Assembly (NCBI GenBank): GCA_002150815.3
Contig: NDFF03000201.1
Coordinates: 1 to 64,000 of the forward strand
Length of the DNA: 64,000 nucleotides
Reading direction: 5' to 3'
DNA from: Grammothele lineata
Taxonomy: Eukaryota; Basidiomycota; Agaricomycetes; Polyporales; Polyporaceae
A program made the position numbers and the translations under genes. Under the pieces are notes generated by a model. It worked only from the letters and a program-made list of their open reading frames with translations, ran no database searches and had not been told where the DNA came from. This document shows, piece after piece, positions 1-11,087 of this stretch (positions within the stretch are counted from its first letter, which is position 1; each line of letters opens with the position of its first letter).

Positions 1-146
1 CGGGCATTGCGCACAAGCGAGAGCGGCCGCCTGTGCGCAATGCCCACACCAGTGCGAATTTACAGCAGTATGGAGCCACAACCTGAGTAAGGAGGCAATT
101 GAGCGCACAGGCGGCCGCTCTCGCCTGTGCGCAATGCCCGCACACC
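1..146. repeat. Nested GC-rich hairpin pair at window start
   Basis: Positions 1-15 are the reverse complement of positions 31-45 (arms GGGCATTGCGCACA / TGTGCGCAATGCCC). A second hairpin at about 102-131 (GCGCACAGGCG / CGCCTGTGCGC) has a stem and loop that are the reverse complement of the first hairpin's loop and right arm. The two units are thus inverted copies of each other as well as self-complementary. The left edge is cut by the window. Function unknown; this could be the end of a small non-autonomous element. Confidence 0.6.
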
Positions 147-1298
147 AGCACAAGTGTAATGTATATAAACCATGTACCCAGTGTTTTCCTTAATGATCCC
201 CGGCACAAATGCAGCAGTCCTAGCCTTTTACAGGGCCTAACCTGGACTCCAGGGTTAAAAACTACTATAAATGGTCAATGCGAGGTAGGGGGGATGAGTG
301 TCTTGAACGGGTGACAGAACGTCTGGCAGGGTATGTGAGGGTGAGACTGAAAGCGAGCGCGGAGAGAAGAACCTGGAAGTCACGCTTGCTGACTTGCTGC
401 GTATTCCAACGGTCGGGAATAATCCGAAAAAACGACCGCATCAATAGGCATCGACCCTGAAGGGGTGGAGTACCAAGCCGCCATCGCAGTCGTTCCGAAC
501 GGCAATCGGAAGTCAAAAAGTTTAAACGGACGGAATCGGTGGCATTGTCTTAGTATATAGAGCGTGCACGGAGAAGCGCTGTGAAAAATGCGTGCGGTCC
601 AGCGATGCTGACTGAAAAGGGCAAAGTCTGAGAGCGACACTCATGCAGCAACGCAAGTCGCAGGTGAAGGCATCGTTTTGCAGTGAGAGGAGCGGAGGTC
701 AAATTTTGACGGTGATGCGAGGGGAACTTGTAAGCGAAGCGGGAGTAACAGGGGAAAGTGGAACCTTACCCAAAAAGGGTGGATACTGAGCGGCCAGACC
801 GTGTCGGCGCATCAGAGAGGGATCCGCAATAAAGGCCGCTGATCTTGCAGAAAATCGGTCTCAAGCATTTGAAGGCAAATTCGTGTATTGGTGGGTGGAA
901 GGAAAGCGCGCAGCGCGACTACTGTACAAAAAGAACAAAGGTCCGGTTCAGGAGAGCGCTGTGTACGAACTGAAATCAAAGTCTGCGGGCGTAACAAGGA
1001 GAGGCGGGGAGCGCGGGGTCATGAGCAAAAACTAATGTCCAGCTATGTGTGTTGAACACATAGCGAGGGCGCGTGTGCGCGAGGGGCGGTAGTCGATTAG
1101 ATATACAAGCGGTCAAGTGCATGAGATGCGCGCGCAAATGACGAGGAGGAGAGGTCCGTGAGAGAACGGGACGCGCAAAAAATGTACATACGGGGCGGCG
1201 GCGGGGAGCGAGGCGACGAAGCGGGGGGGCAAGAGGGAGCAGCAAGCGAGGGCGAGGAGGGCGACGACGACGAACCGGCCAACGAGTCGGACGGCCAA
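147..1298. other. Stretch without a supported gene
   Basis: Only short, mutually overlapping reading frames of skewed composition are present. I see no multi-exon model with consistent phase and no recognisable domain. The right end adjoins the stop codon of the minus-strand ParB-like gene, so part of it should be that gene's 3' untranslated region. Confidence 0.5.
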
Positions 1299-4200
1299 TT
1301 AAAACGCTTGGCCGGGTTGCCTCTTTGGCTTCCTCGGGCCGGGGGGCTCACTCCCGTTGTCCGGCTGCACGGCGGGGGCCTTTCGAACGTCCTCGGTGTT
1401 CTTATTGTGGCGTGCGTGAGAAGCGGTGGCAACAGAGGGTCCGGCGGTGGAAGCGGGAGCGGCGTTGGGGCCGGTACGTGTACGAAGGTTGTACTTTCCG
1501 GAGTCGTGGGAGCCCTGGCCCGCTAGGACGAGCGGTGTGGTCCACTTCATCGTGCCGGCGGGCTGCAAGGTGAGGGTGGAATGGTCGATGGAACCTTTGG
1601 GTCGCTTGCCTGGGGGACGACCGGCGGCAGCGCCAGGAGGAGAAGTCCCTAACAACAACATCGACTGTCAATACGGTATACTAGCACAGCCAAGGACGTA
1701 CTCACCGAGTGCATCACGAGTGCGCTTGGAAACCGGAGTAACGGGAGGCAACTCAGCTAGGACGGTGAAAAACGTTAGCAACGCAATAAACGAGGACAGA
1801 TCAAGATGAACATACCAAGCGGCTGCTCTTGGACCTGGGACGAGTCCACAATCATCGCCTCTTGTCCAGGGGGACCAGCGGGGGCTGAAGTGGATGAAAG
1901 TTCGTGAGCAAAATCATGGGTTAGGGATAGAACATCGTGGAAGGAGATAAAAGCTAGATGCGCTGCACGCAGCGCATATAGAGTAATCGCAGATGTGACT
2001 GCGATGACCCTATGTGCGCTGCATGCCGCGCATCTAGAGGTACTTTGTTTTGCGCTATCGGAAATAAGCTGTATGCGCGGCGTGCAGCGCATACAGCGAT
2101 TTAGGATGTAAGGGCCACACACCGCGCGCATAACACGCGTCAATCGATGAAGACAGCCATTGGCCTGTATGCGCTGCACGCCGCGCATACATAACGATCC
2201 GCAGAAGCAAATTCTGAGATACGGCTGTATGCGCTGCGCGCAGCGCATACAGCCGTATCGACACTGCGTACAAAATCAAACGGAGGATACTCACCTGCGG
2301 CACCGTCATAACCTTTTGGCGGATCGTCGTAGAGGTCCCAATCGTCGCGATCGGAACCGTCGAGTTCGTCTTCATCGAACGGTTCCTCAAGGACGTTGTC
2401 CAGCGCGTCCGCGAGGGTGGTGGCGTCCCAGTTCAGGAAATCGTAGAAGTCCGTCTCGGTCAGCTTGAGGTACTTGTAGAGCGTGAGCTTGGACGCGTCG
2501 ATGACTTTCCAATGGTCCGTGAACCTCGGGTCACTGCGAGAGGTCGCGTTGGGCGAAAAGAGATCGTCGTAGTCGCCGCCAGGTGTAGATGAGCCTGCGG
2601 GCTGCTTGCCCTTGACGACGGTACCTTTCTCAGGCGCGTCCATGACAACGTCGTCGAGAAAGTCGATCGCCGCCGCACTTTGACCGGTCATCACGACGTC
2701 GTCCACCTCATCGTCAAAGACGGTGGCGGCGGGCTGCGAGGATGGGACGACAGTGGCTTGCGCTGTAGGTAGATCGATCAGAACGCACGAACAGGGTATG
2801 AAGCGGAAAGTATTACACGTAGCGGTGCTCTGAGATCCTTCAGCCACCGAAGAGGCCTGGCGTTCAGCGGCCTGCTTGCTCTCGCGCAACGCTCTGACGA
2901 GTGCGGGGATGTCTTGAGGGAGAATGTCGTCGTCGACGAATTCCGTGGTCTGCAGTTGAGGAGTCTCCTTGTTCAGCAGCGTTTTGACCTCCTCGACGTA
3001 GTTTTTGTAGGCCCGATTGTCGCGAACGCACATGTCGTTGAGAGAGACGAACGTGTTGTCATCGTGTGCGAAATCAGACGGCAAAGTGGGGATTTTCCAA
3101 CCGGGAGCGTCGGAACGTCCGACGGGGTTCACCCAGTTGTCCCAATCGGAGACGTCGATCCCGAAACGGGCCACGATACGACTGCAGTTGAACGCCAAGA
3201 CCTGTTCGCATCGGTATGAGCGAGGCTCCAACACAGCGGTCCAGATGACGCGAAACGACGGTCGCAACGTACCTCCATGAGCCGCTCATACGGGTCGCGC
3301 ACGCCACTGAACGCGTCTTGCGAGTCAGAGACGAACTTGGTCTCGCCGGATTGAGCCTCCTCCGCCTCCATTACCTTCAACGCGTGCATGATGACGACCG
3401 AGTGGACGACCGAGTTGCCGATCTTCGTCAGCTCTCGCTGCAGACGCCTGATCAGCTGCGCCCGGTTGCTCGCGCCCTCGAGCCCGCCAGCGCCGGAACC
3501 CTTGATCGAGTTTAAGACGCGTCCGACGCGCTTGAGGTCCTCCTCGAGCGTGGCCCAGTCCCAGGGAAGCCAAAAGCGAAGCGGTTCGCTCCTAGAGACA
3601 CCAGGTGGCGGAGAGGGACCGTCGCTCGGAAGCTTCTTCGAGAACGACGAGACGCGGAAGAACTTGACGAACGCATCGCGCAGTTTAGCGCCAACATCGT
3701 TCGCCAGCAGCGGGCGGACGACAGTGTCGTAGACGACGTCTCCGTATAAGCAAGCGGCGGCGGCGGCGGCGCCTGCTGTGCGCGATTCAGCAGCAGAAGC
3801 CTTGTGCTTGAACACGCCGGCGTGCATGTAGACCATGCGGAGCAAGGGAAGGGCGGTGCGCGCAGCGATAGAGAACTCGCGGCCTTGCGGCGCGTCCGCA
3901 TACTTCGACCGGATGTGGATGGTGATCTCCCTGCTCTTGTTCCGCATGTCCTGGGAGGACTTCGCGATGACCTGGCCCATCTCCCAGACCGTCTCGGACT
4001 CCGACGCGCTGAGAGGGCGATCGATGAGCTCCGCGAGCGCGCTCTTCTTCTTCGCCTTGTTTGCTTTGCGCGTCTGGGCGCTCTTGTACTCGCCGTCCGG
4101 ATTCTCGGCCTCCTTAGCCTTCGCTTTACCTTTGCCTTTACCTTTGCCCTTGCCAGCCTGCGCGCTGGGCTTCTTCTCCTCCTCGTCCTCTTCCTCCGCT

Positions 4201-7200
4201 TCCTCGTCTTCGGCGGCATCCGGATCCTCCTCGTCACTGCCTCCTGCCTCCAGATCGACGAACTCGTTTTCAGCCGGCTGTGATGACTGGCTCGGCTGGG
4301 GCGTGGCGCCGCTCTTCTTAGAGCCACGGGGGCGAGTCGTCGGGCGGCCGGGCTCGATGTGGTCCTTGTCGAGGACTTTCGCCTCGTGCTCGGCCGCTGC
4401 GAGCGCGTAGAGATTGGCGAACGTCGTGGACTCGGCTTCGAAATAAGCGCGATGGCCGTCCCCCATGGCTGGATTCACGAGAGGACCGATTGCAGCGAGG
4501 CCCTCACGCAGTGAAAAGACGTACGTCCAAAACTGCGGCCACCGTCAGCATTGCAAACCTAGCTATACATTAGAATACGTACCATCCGGATGTAATGGGC
4601 TGAGACAGGGAGCTTCGGGTCGTACTCGATGTTGAGCTGCATGAGACTGGCATAGTCCCACGCCCACACCTTCTTCGTCATATTCAAGGAGAGGGTGCAG
4701 AGCGGATCAAAGGAAAACGTGACCTAAAAGCAATGCGTATTAGCGGGAGATTCACGTCAAGTTTGAGGACCGGCTGTATGCGCTGCGCGCAGCGCATACG
4801 GCTTCAATACTATCCACAGCGGCTGTATGCGCTGCGCGCAGCGCATACGGCTTCAACGGATCCAAAGCGGCTGTATGCGCTGCGCGCAGCGCATACAGCC
4901 GTTTCCCCATTGTGTGAGCAGTCATACACTGCGCGATATGGCGCGTCTAGCGGCTACGTGTGCAGACCCTGTATGCGCGGCGTGCCGCGCATACAGGCTC
5001 GCAACACGGGTCGCAACACGGGTATTATAGACTGTATGCGCTGCGTGCCGCGCATACAGGCCATATCACTGGTCGCGTAATACTGCTCGTAGAGTAAGAC
5101 ACCGAGAATACAACGCTTACCCAGAACAATCCCCACTCGATATCACGGACCATGTCCTCGAGGTCCGCAATCATCGCGGCCGTTGGGAGAGGGAGAGCGT
5201 ACGTTGAGCCCTTGGTCGATAGCTGCGCGATGAACTTGAACTTCTCCTTCGCATACTTGATCGCCGCGATGTCGCTGTCGTATTTCTTCAGCGGCTCGAG
5301 CTCGGCGATCTTCGCATTCCAGTGAGTCATGCAGAGGACGAGAGCCCTCTTCCACCACTCGACGAGACTCTTCATCCAGCGCGAGCTCGATCGCTGGCCG
5401 ATCACATCTTTGTGTGGGCGCAGCAGCTCGATGTGCAGTGCGTTCAAGGCGGTGAGCAACTGTACCGTGAAGACGTGGGGGCAGACCCCGGAGCTGCGCA
5501 ACGTCTGAAGAAACTTGTCGAGGGCCTCGTACGCGTTGGACCGTGCCGTCGCGGCCTCTGAATCCTCCTTCCGAGGCAAGCGCACTGCGCTGCCGTCGTC
5601 GTTGTTGAGGTCCTTGGCGATCTCGTCGTAGAAGAGCTTCCATTGAGCCGAAAACGTCGCGACGCTCTCGTATAACGGTGACTCCGTGAACGGCCCGTAT
5701 GTAGCGATCAGGCCAAGATCCTCGAGTCCGTGGGTGACGATGCTCGACATGAGCTACACTCAATGTTAGTTTGCGTATACGAGTCTCCAGAGATGAAGAA
5801 ATGACGTACAAAACCGGCGAGTTGAGAAACTCCTCGCGTCGCCCGATGCCATCGGACGACGTCGTGAATCGCCATCACATCCTCGCTCTGGAAGTAGGTG
5901 AACAGATGCCCGGCCTCTAGCAGCCTCCACGAGTACAAGTTCAGCAGCAAGCGGAACGGTCGGAACTTGCGGTCGCTCGAGCCTTTCTCCTTCTTACCCT
6001 TCTTACCGCCTCCATCGCTCTTCTTGTCCTGCTTGTCCTGCTCTTCCTTGTCGTCCTGCGCCTCCGCTTCCGCCGTTATCCCCGTCGCATCGCGGACGAA
6101 TGGGGTCCACTTCGCGTGGCCGATCGTCGGATAGAACTCCTTCGCGATGCGCTTGGCGGCCTGCTTGTTGTGCACGAGTCTGACCCAGTTCCAGACCTTT
6201 TCGCCCGTCCCTTCAACCTTGCGGACGGTGAACTCGTTCCGAGAGACGTGCGCGAGGAGCTCCGGGGGTGCCCCTGCAAATGGGCAGCAGTCAACCTCGC
6301 GTTCGCTGGGGATAGCGTAACTACAAGAGAACACGCCGGACTTACCGCGGTCGTAGACGCGAGCATACCAGAAGTTCGCAAAGAGGAGCTCCTGCTCCCG
6401 CTCCTCGATCAGTTCGATCAGCCGTGGCAGGGGTATCTGCTCCCCGTGCATTGGCTCTCCGTTCTCCACGCTCTTCCGCTTGTTCTTGTAGTCGGCGATG
6501 CGGTGGATGAGGACGTTCCGGTACTGCGGAATCGCGTTGACGCGGTGGTTGCCCGCGAGGAGATCTGCCCGTGCCACCTTCCCCTCCTTGAAACGCAGGA
6601 TCGGAGGCCCGTCCTTGCCCTCCTTCTTCCAATCCTGGCTGAGCGTGGTGAGATCGAGCACGTCCCTGTACAACGCGAGGGCGATCGGGTTTTCGAAGTC
6701 GAGTTTCCCGTTATCGAGCATGTTGGCCAAGAGGCCCGAGACGTGGTCTGGGTCGAGCGCGCGGTTGACGAACAAGCCAGAGATGAGCTCGACCTTGCCC
6801 TTGCCAGAGACTTGCACGAGCGTGTCCCCGATCCACCACTTGGCGAGCTCCTGCAGCAGCGCGTCGCCGCGCTTCGTCACCAAGCTCGATCCTGCGACGA
6901 AACCCGCTTCCTTCGCCTCCTCGATCCCCTGCTCCACCGCCTCCTCGATCTTGATGACGGTTTCTTCGGCCTCCTTCTTGCGCTGTGCGGCGGTCTTTCT
7001 TTTCTTTTTCCCTTTTCCCTGCGCGCCGTCGGCGGCGTCCTTCTTGTCGGCTTGAGCCGCTTGTCCCTGTAGCGTTTACCGATGCGAACGCGCACACATC
7101 TCAGCGTGGGACTCGTTCTACCTCGGCAACAGAAACGACGTACCTCCGGGATAGTAGGCGGCGGCGGAACAGTCGAGCCCCGACCGCTCGCATCGGTCGT

Positions 7201-7544
7201 GCCTGTTACCTGTAGCGATAAGTGTTAGCGTACTTGTGCGAAAAGGGGGACCGATTGGGGGAAACACTCACCCGCTGGCCTTCGTTCTGGGTCGGCGGTG
7301 GTGCGTCCGCAGGATTCTGCGTGGCGCCTGAGCCCGCTGTGGCCACCGGATCCTATTGTCGAGGTGCGTCAGCTTGATTCAGGCTCGGGCACACAGAACT
7401 TGACTCACCTTGGTCGCAGCCGTGCCAGTCGTCGGACTGTCAGTCCCGCCGCCGGTGTCGGCTGCTGAAGACGTCTGTGCGCCAGTCGATCAGCGCGATC
7501 GCGACCGATCCGTTAAGGTAATCACTTACCTGGCCACTGTCCAT
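1299..7544 (-). CDS. Large uncharacterised protein with ParB/Srx-like segment
   Basis: Fourteen exons with consistent phase encode 1589 residues: 7530-7544, 7409-7474, 7272-7352, 7144-7209, 6346-7066, 5810-6273, 5121-5753, 4583-4723, 3273-4532, 2817-3201, 2295-2762, 1816-1884, 1706-1756, 1299-1648. The first 75 residues are Ser/Thr/Pro-rich, then comes a basic Lys-rich stretch. Residues about 165-265 follow the ParB/sulfiredoxin layout: NRALDPDHV, then ENPIAL, then LLAGNHRVNAI, matching the NR..D.., PI.V and GxxR signatures of that fold. The middle has Glu/Asp- and Lys-rich linkers, and the C-terminus is basic and Pro-rich. Two introns (4724-5120 and 1885-2294) are unusually long and hold palindrome clusters. 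The fold call rests on motif spacing only; enzymatic or DNA-binding activity is unknown. The gene is head-to-head with the OB-fold gene. Confidence 0.75.
1954..2252. repeat. Palindrome cluster 1, five copies, inside an intron
   Basis: Five 28-bp palindromes start at 1954, 2010, 2069, 2165 and 2225. The arms are CTGTATGCGC and GCGCATACAG, with central variants CGCG, CACG, CATG and CGTG. The copy at 2225 is a perfect palindrome. All five lie in the 410-bp intron 1885-2294 of the ParB-like gene, between a consensus GTGAGT donor and a TTCAG acceptor. Confidence 0.95.
4774..5059. repeat. Palindrome cluster 2, five copies, inside an intron
   Basis: Copies start at 4774, 4823, 4871, 4969 and 5032. 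The first three are spaced 48-49 bp apart and have the CGCG centre; the last two carry CGGCGTGCCG- and CTGCGTGCCG-type centres. The cluster sits in the 397-bp intron 4724-5120 of the ParB-like gene, about eight times the length of its ordinary introns. Confidence 0.95.
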
Positions 7545-7843
7545 GCGTTATTGCGTGATGCTGATTTCTGATCTTGAATATCGATAGCGAGGGCGAGTTG
7601 GGAAGAGAGTGGGCGGCGCGCGTAGTGGAGGGGAAAGGAGAGCGGCGCGGGACGAATCGACAAGTCCAGCGCGCTTGTGTCTGATCGCGCGATCGACCCA
7701 CCTGCCGCATTCGGCCACGCTGCCATCCGGCACTCACATGCCCGATCCGGATGCTCACATAAGCTCGGCCCGCTCTGCCGTCCGCTCACAAGGCGTTGAG
7801 TCGTAGAAGGTAGGCCCTTCCGATTGCATATGCGTTGGTTTGG

Positions 7844-7973
7844 CTACATGCGCTGCACGCAGCGCATACAGCCAAACCTCTCATTCGTTGAACGAACGCA
7901 GACGAGGTGCGTACGTAGCGATAAGTCCTCTGACGCGCAAACCGGCTGTATGCGCTGCGCGCAGCGCATACAG
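7844..7973. repeat. Palindrome cluster 3, two copies, between divergent genes
   Basis: Copies start at 7844 and 7946, the second being a perfect palindrome. A degenerate relative may lie at about 8035-8062. They stand in the 895-bp gap between the divergent starts of the ParB-like gene (7544) and the OB-fold gene (8440), so they may sit in a shared promoter region. Confidence 0.93.
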
Positions 7974-8439
7974 CCGGATCGCGCGTTAACCACATCGCGG
8001 TGGTATAGCGCGGCTGCAATACTCAATGATGATCTAGATGCGCGCGGCGCCGTGCACACAGCACCTTCGCTTCTCACGGTCACGCCCATCCGCGCGTTTG
8101 TATCATATGACTCCCTTCGTCCACTCGCACTCTCTACCCGATTTTCCGCCAGCCCGTCCTCTCGGGCGCGGATCGTTAGGACGATCCGCGCACTGTCGGT
8201 GAGTACGCCATTCTTTCGAATTCATTCGTGCTTTTTTTTAGAACGAGCTCACATGCGTGACCTATTAGTACACCACGACGATGCAGCGTGTCCTGCTCAC
8301 GCTCTCACGCTCTACTCCCGCGGTACGTGCTGTTCCGCATTCTCTCACACGTCTTGTCCTGCTGATTGTCCCTACGAAGTACAGCTATCGTTGGCAACGC
8401 CCCAACCCTCCACTTGTTTTCCTTTGCTCGCGCTCGGCC

Positions 8440-10695
8440 ATGTCTTTCAGTATGTCCGCTCGTTCCCCCTGCGGTGCCTAGTTGACTCACTTATCCTGTT
8501 TGTTGTACAGGCCAGATTTACCCTCAATACAAAGTCGAAATCCCAGACGAGCTACTCCTCCAAGTAGACACGTCCCCATATTTCAAGGACGCACAGGACG
8601 GTCAGAACGCCGAAGACGAACTCAATGAGGATCCGTCTCACCCTCCATCCCCCAAATTGCCTACCCAACCGCCGTCTCCCTACGCTCATGGCTTCCCTTT
8701 CAGTCCCAACCGAGTGGTCTCGTCACCCGCACCCTCTTCCCCGATATCCAACATTCCGCCTCATTCTCGCATCTATACGCCTACCGAAATCAACTCGCCT
8801 ACGCAACCCATCAACGACCGTTCGTCCTTTCGCTTCATCATTGATTGTGCTTTATCTCACTCACGATCCCTTGCGATGCAGTCCCTGGCTCTCCTATGCA
8901 AAGTAGTCCTCCTGCCCCTCCCGTCAACATCGAGCCCATTTCCGAACGTTCACCTACGTCACCACAAGGACTCCATACCCATCAAGAGTCTCATCACCCC
9001 AACCCATCGCAGCGCGCTCACCACAGTCCGCCGGCCTATCCTCCCCCTTCTCAGCCACGGGAGCGCCAGTCCTCCCTTACCGCTCATGCCGCTCCCGCTC
9101 CGACTTCCGCCTCGCATCATCCGCTCGGACGCCACGGTCCCCTTCGCTATCCCAAGCATCAGTTAGACGATTTCACCTTCATGTCCATTGCCGATTTCTC
9201 GGCCCAGGTTGCTGTGTACGCCCATCACGCACTCAAAGACCCCGTTTCCACAAACGCATCCCCTATAGTTCACGATCGCGGTAACGTCCTCGTCCCATCT
9301 TCTTCTCCTCTTGTCCCAGCGCATGCAGATGCTACAGCTCAGGAGGAAAAGGCGTCGGCCATCCAGCTCCATGATCGGATATCTCGCCGTTCGCATCTGC
9401 ACAACGATAACAGTAAGTCATTCGCTTTCCTTACATCACTGTTCTCTCTCACCATGTTACGCTGCAGTTCGTGCGAACTACGTGAAACACATGCGTTCAA
9501 TTATCGTCACCGCGCGTGACACGTTTTTCCATGGTCTTGAACGTCGGCTGTGGCCAGAGGTTGTATGTTAATTCGCTTCGATAAGTGTGTTCCATTATCT
9601 CAAGTTTCTTTCATCTAGAGAAACTGTCTCGCCGATCCGCGCCCCATCACTGCTATCGACATTCAAACGCGTTTACATCCCAAGGACCCCTCCCCCTATA
9701 CTAATATCGCCAAGATGCAGTGGTACTACTTTGGTTGGCCAGTGCGTCGAGTAGGTTGATGTGTGCGATTGCTACGCTCGCCTTTCAGCTTCCGCTAACA
9801 AAGGTTGCCTTTTGTTTTCATCTAGGTTACCATCACTGGTGTGATCACCCGCATCACAATGTCCGATCATGCCGTCATATTGGGCGTGCGTGATGCGACT
9901 GGCGAGGTGTATGTCCACCACATCGCTGGAACGTCGAAGACGCCGCACGCCTTGAAAAAGAAGTATGCTAACAATAAGTACCTAATCGGAGCTGGGGTAT
10001 GTATGCATGGCAGACCGTATTACTTGCTTGCTCCGGATGGCACCTCTACGGTCATCCTGACCATAACGGAGTTGCCGTTTCCTGCGAAACGAAGTAATAT
10101 TGCGGAAAACGCGTCAGAGGCCCGTCTGACCTCGCAGGTCATGTCCGCTTTGACAATTTATGTACGTATAATCATTATACTGCTCTTGACCGGTGCAGGG
10201 AGGCTGAGCCTGTGGTTGTAGCGTCGTCGCAGCCCTGTGAGGCATGGATTTGGCATTGCGGACCTCTGGCCAGAGGCGAGGTTTTGCCCCGACGACGTCG
10301 ATCCAGCAGCTATCATCAATCAAATCGCTCTCGACCTCTGGCTCACTTTTGTCTGGATAATTAAGCGCTATAAAGTGCGGGAGGTCTTACTATACATTAT
10401 CATCGGATTGGACTTCTACGGATGGAAGGAGAAAGGTTGGAACAATGTTGGATTGATCTGGTGAGCGTAATATGCACATTGGTTGCTACTGTTATTAACA
10501 GATGGCTTTGTGAGCAGCGCGGCCTGCGAACGCCTCGTGTTAGATGGTCGCGTCCACGAGTTTGATGAGGAGATCGATAATCATGCGTACTTGATTTGGG
10601 TTCCGGCAGACATGTTATTCTTTTCCGACGACGATCGATTCTTCCTACAGTTGGGAGTGGACGCTAATGAGGACAGTGACATGGATGAGGAGTAG
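8440..10695 (+). CDS. OB-fold protein, weakly STN1-like
   Basis: Nine exons in phase encode 582 residues: 8440-8449, 8511-8819, 8882-9412, 9468-9562, 9619-9741, 9826-9996, 10072-10161, 10222-10460, 10515-10695. The first 270 residues are Pro/Ser-rich and disordered. A segment near residues 345-400 (YYFGWPVTITGVITRI, then ILGVRDATGEVYVHHIAG) has the beta-strand spacing of an OB-fold. The preceding IAKMQ and the pattern of strand 1, glycine turn, 'D.(T/S)G' and V/I strand recall the N-terminal OB domain of the telomere-capping CST subunit Stn1. The motif LWPE occurs twice (end of exon 4 and in exon 8). The C-terminus is acidic. The first 10-bp exon is chosen because ATG 8440 is the only start that keeps frame; ATG 8281 with one more exon is possible. 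The identity as STN1 is uncertain; another ssDNA-binding OB protein is equally possible. Confidence 0.65.
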
Positions 10696-10776
10696 GGCGA
10701 TAAAATATATAATGTGTATACGAAAGATCACGATTCTACAGCATTGCCATTAGTTGACCGCAATCCAATGGACAAG

Positions 10777-10912
10777 CTATATGCGCTGCACGCAGCGCAT
10801 ACAGCCCTAACGCTATATGCGCGGCACGCAGCGCATACAGCCTCAACGCTATATGCGCAGCATGCAGCGCATACGGCCGCAATGCTATATGCGCGGCACG
10901 CAGCGCACATAG
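10777..10912. repeat. Palindrome cluster 4, 36-bp tandem array
   Basis: Four copies start at 10777, 10813, 10849 and 10885, exactly 36 bp apart (28-bp palindrome plus 8-bp spacer). The spacers are alike (CCTAACG, CCTCAACG, CCGCAATG). All copies share the left end CTATATGCGC, a variant specific to this cluster. The array begins 80 bp after the stop codon of the OB-fold gene. Confidence 0.95.
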
Positions 10913-11087
10913 ACACCAACCCATAGAGGTCGGCTAAAGCGTGCGAAAAAAACGTGGCTACCACGTGTTTCGCGTAATGCGAACGCGCTGTAACAGCGAA
11001 TGTAGCGACGTCCATATCTTCATACCTCACACCTCACCACCATCGTCTCTGCGCCTCAACATCATCATTCGATCTTCTTCGCTCACC

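Noticed and set aside
4774..5080. Reading frames full of MRCAQRIQ / YALRAAHTA repeats
   Set aside because: They are translations of the palindromes on both strands, recur at each cluster and have no independent coding support.
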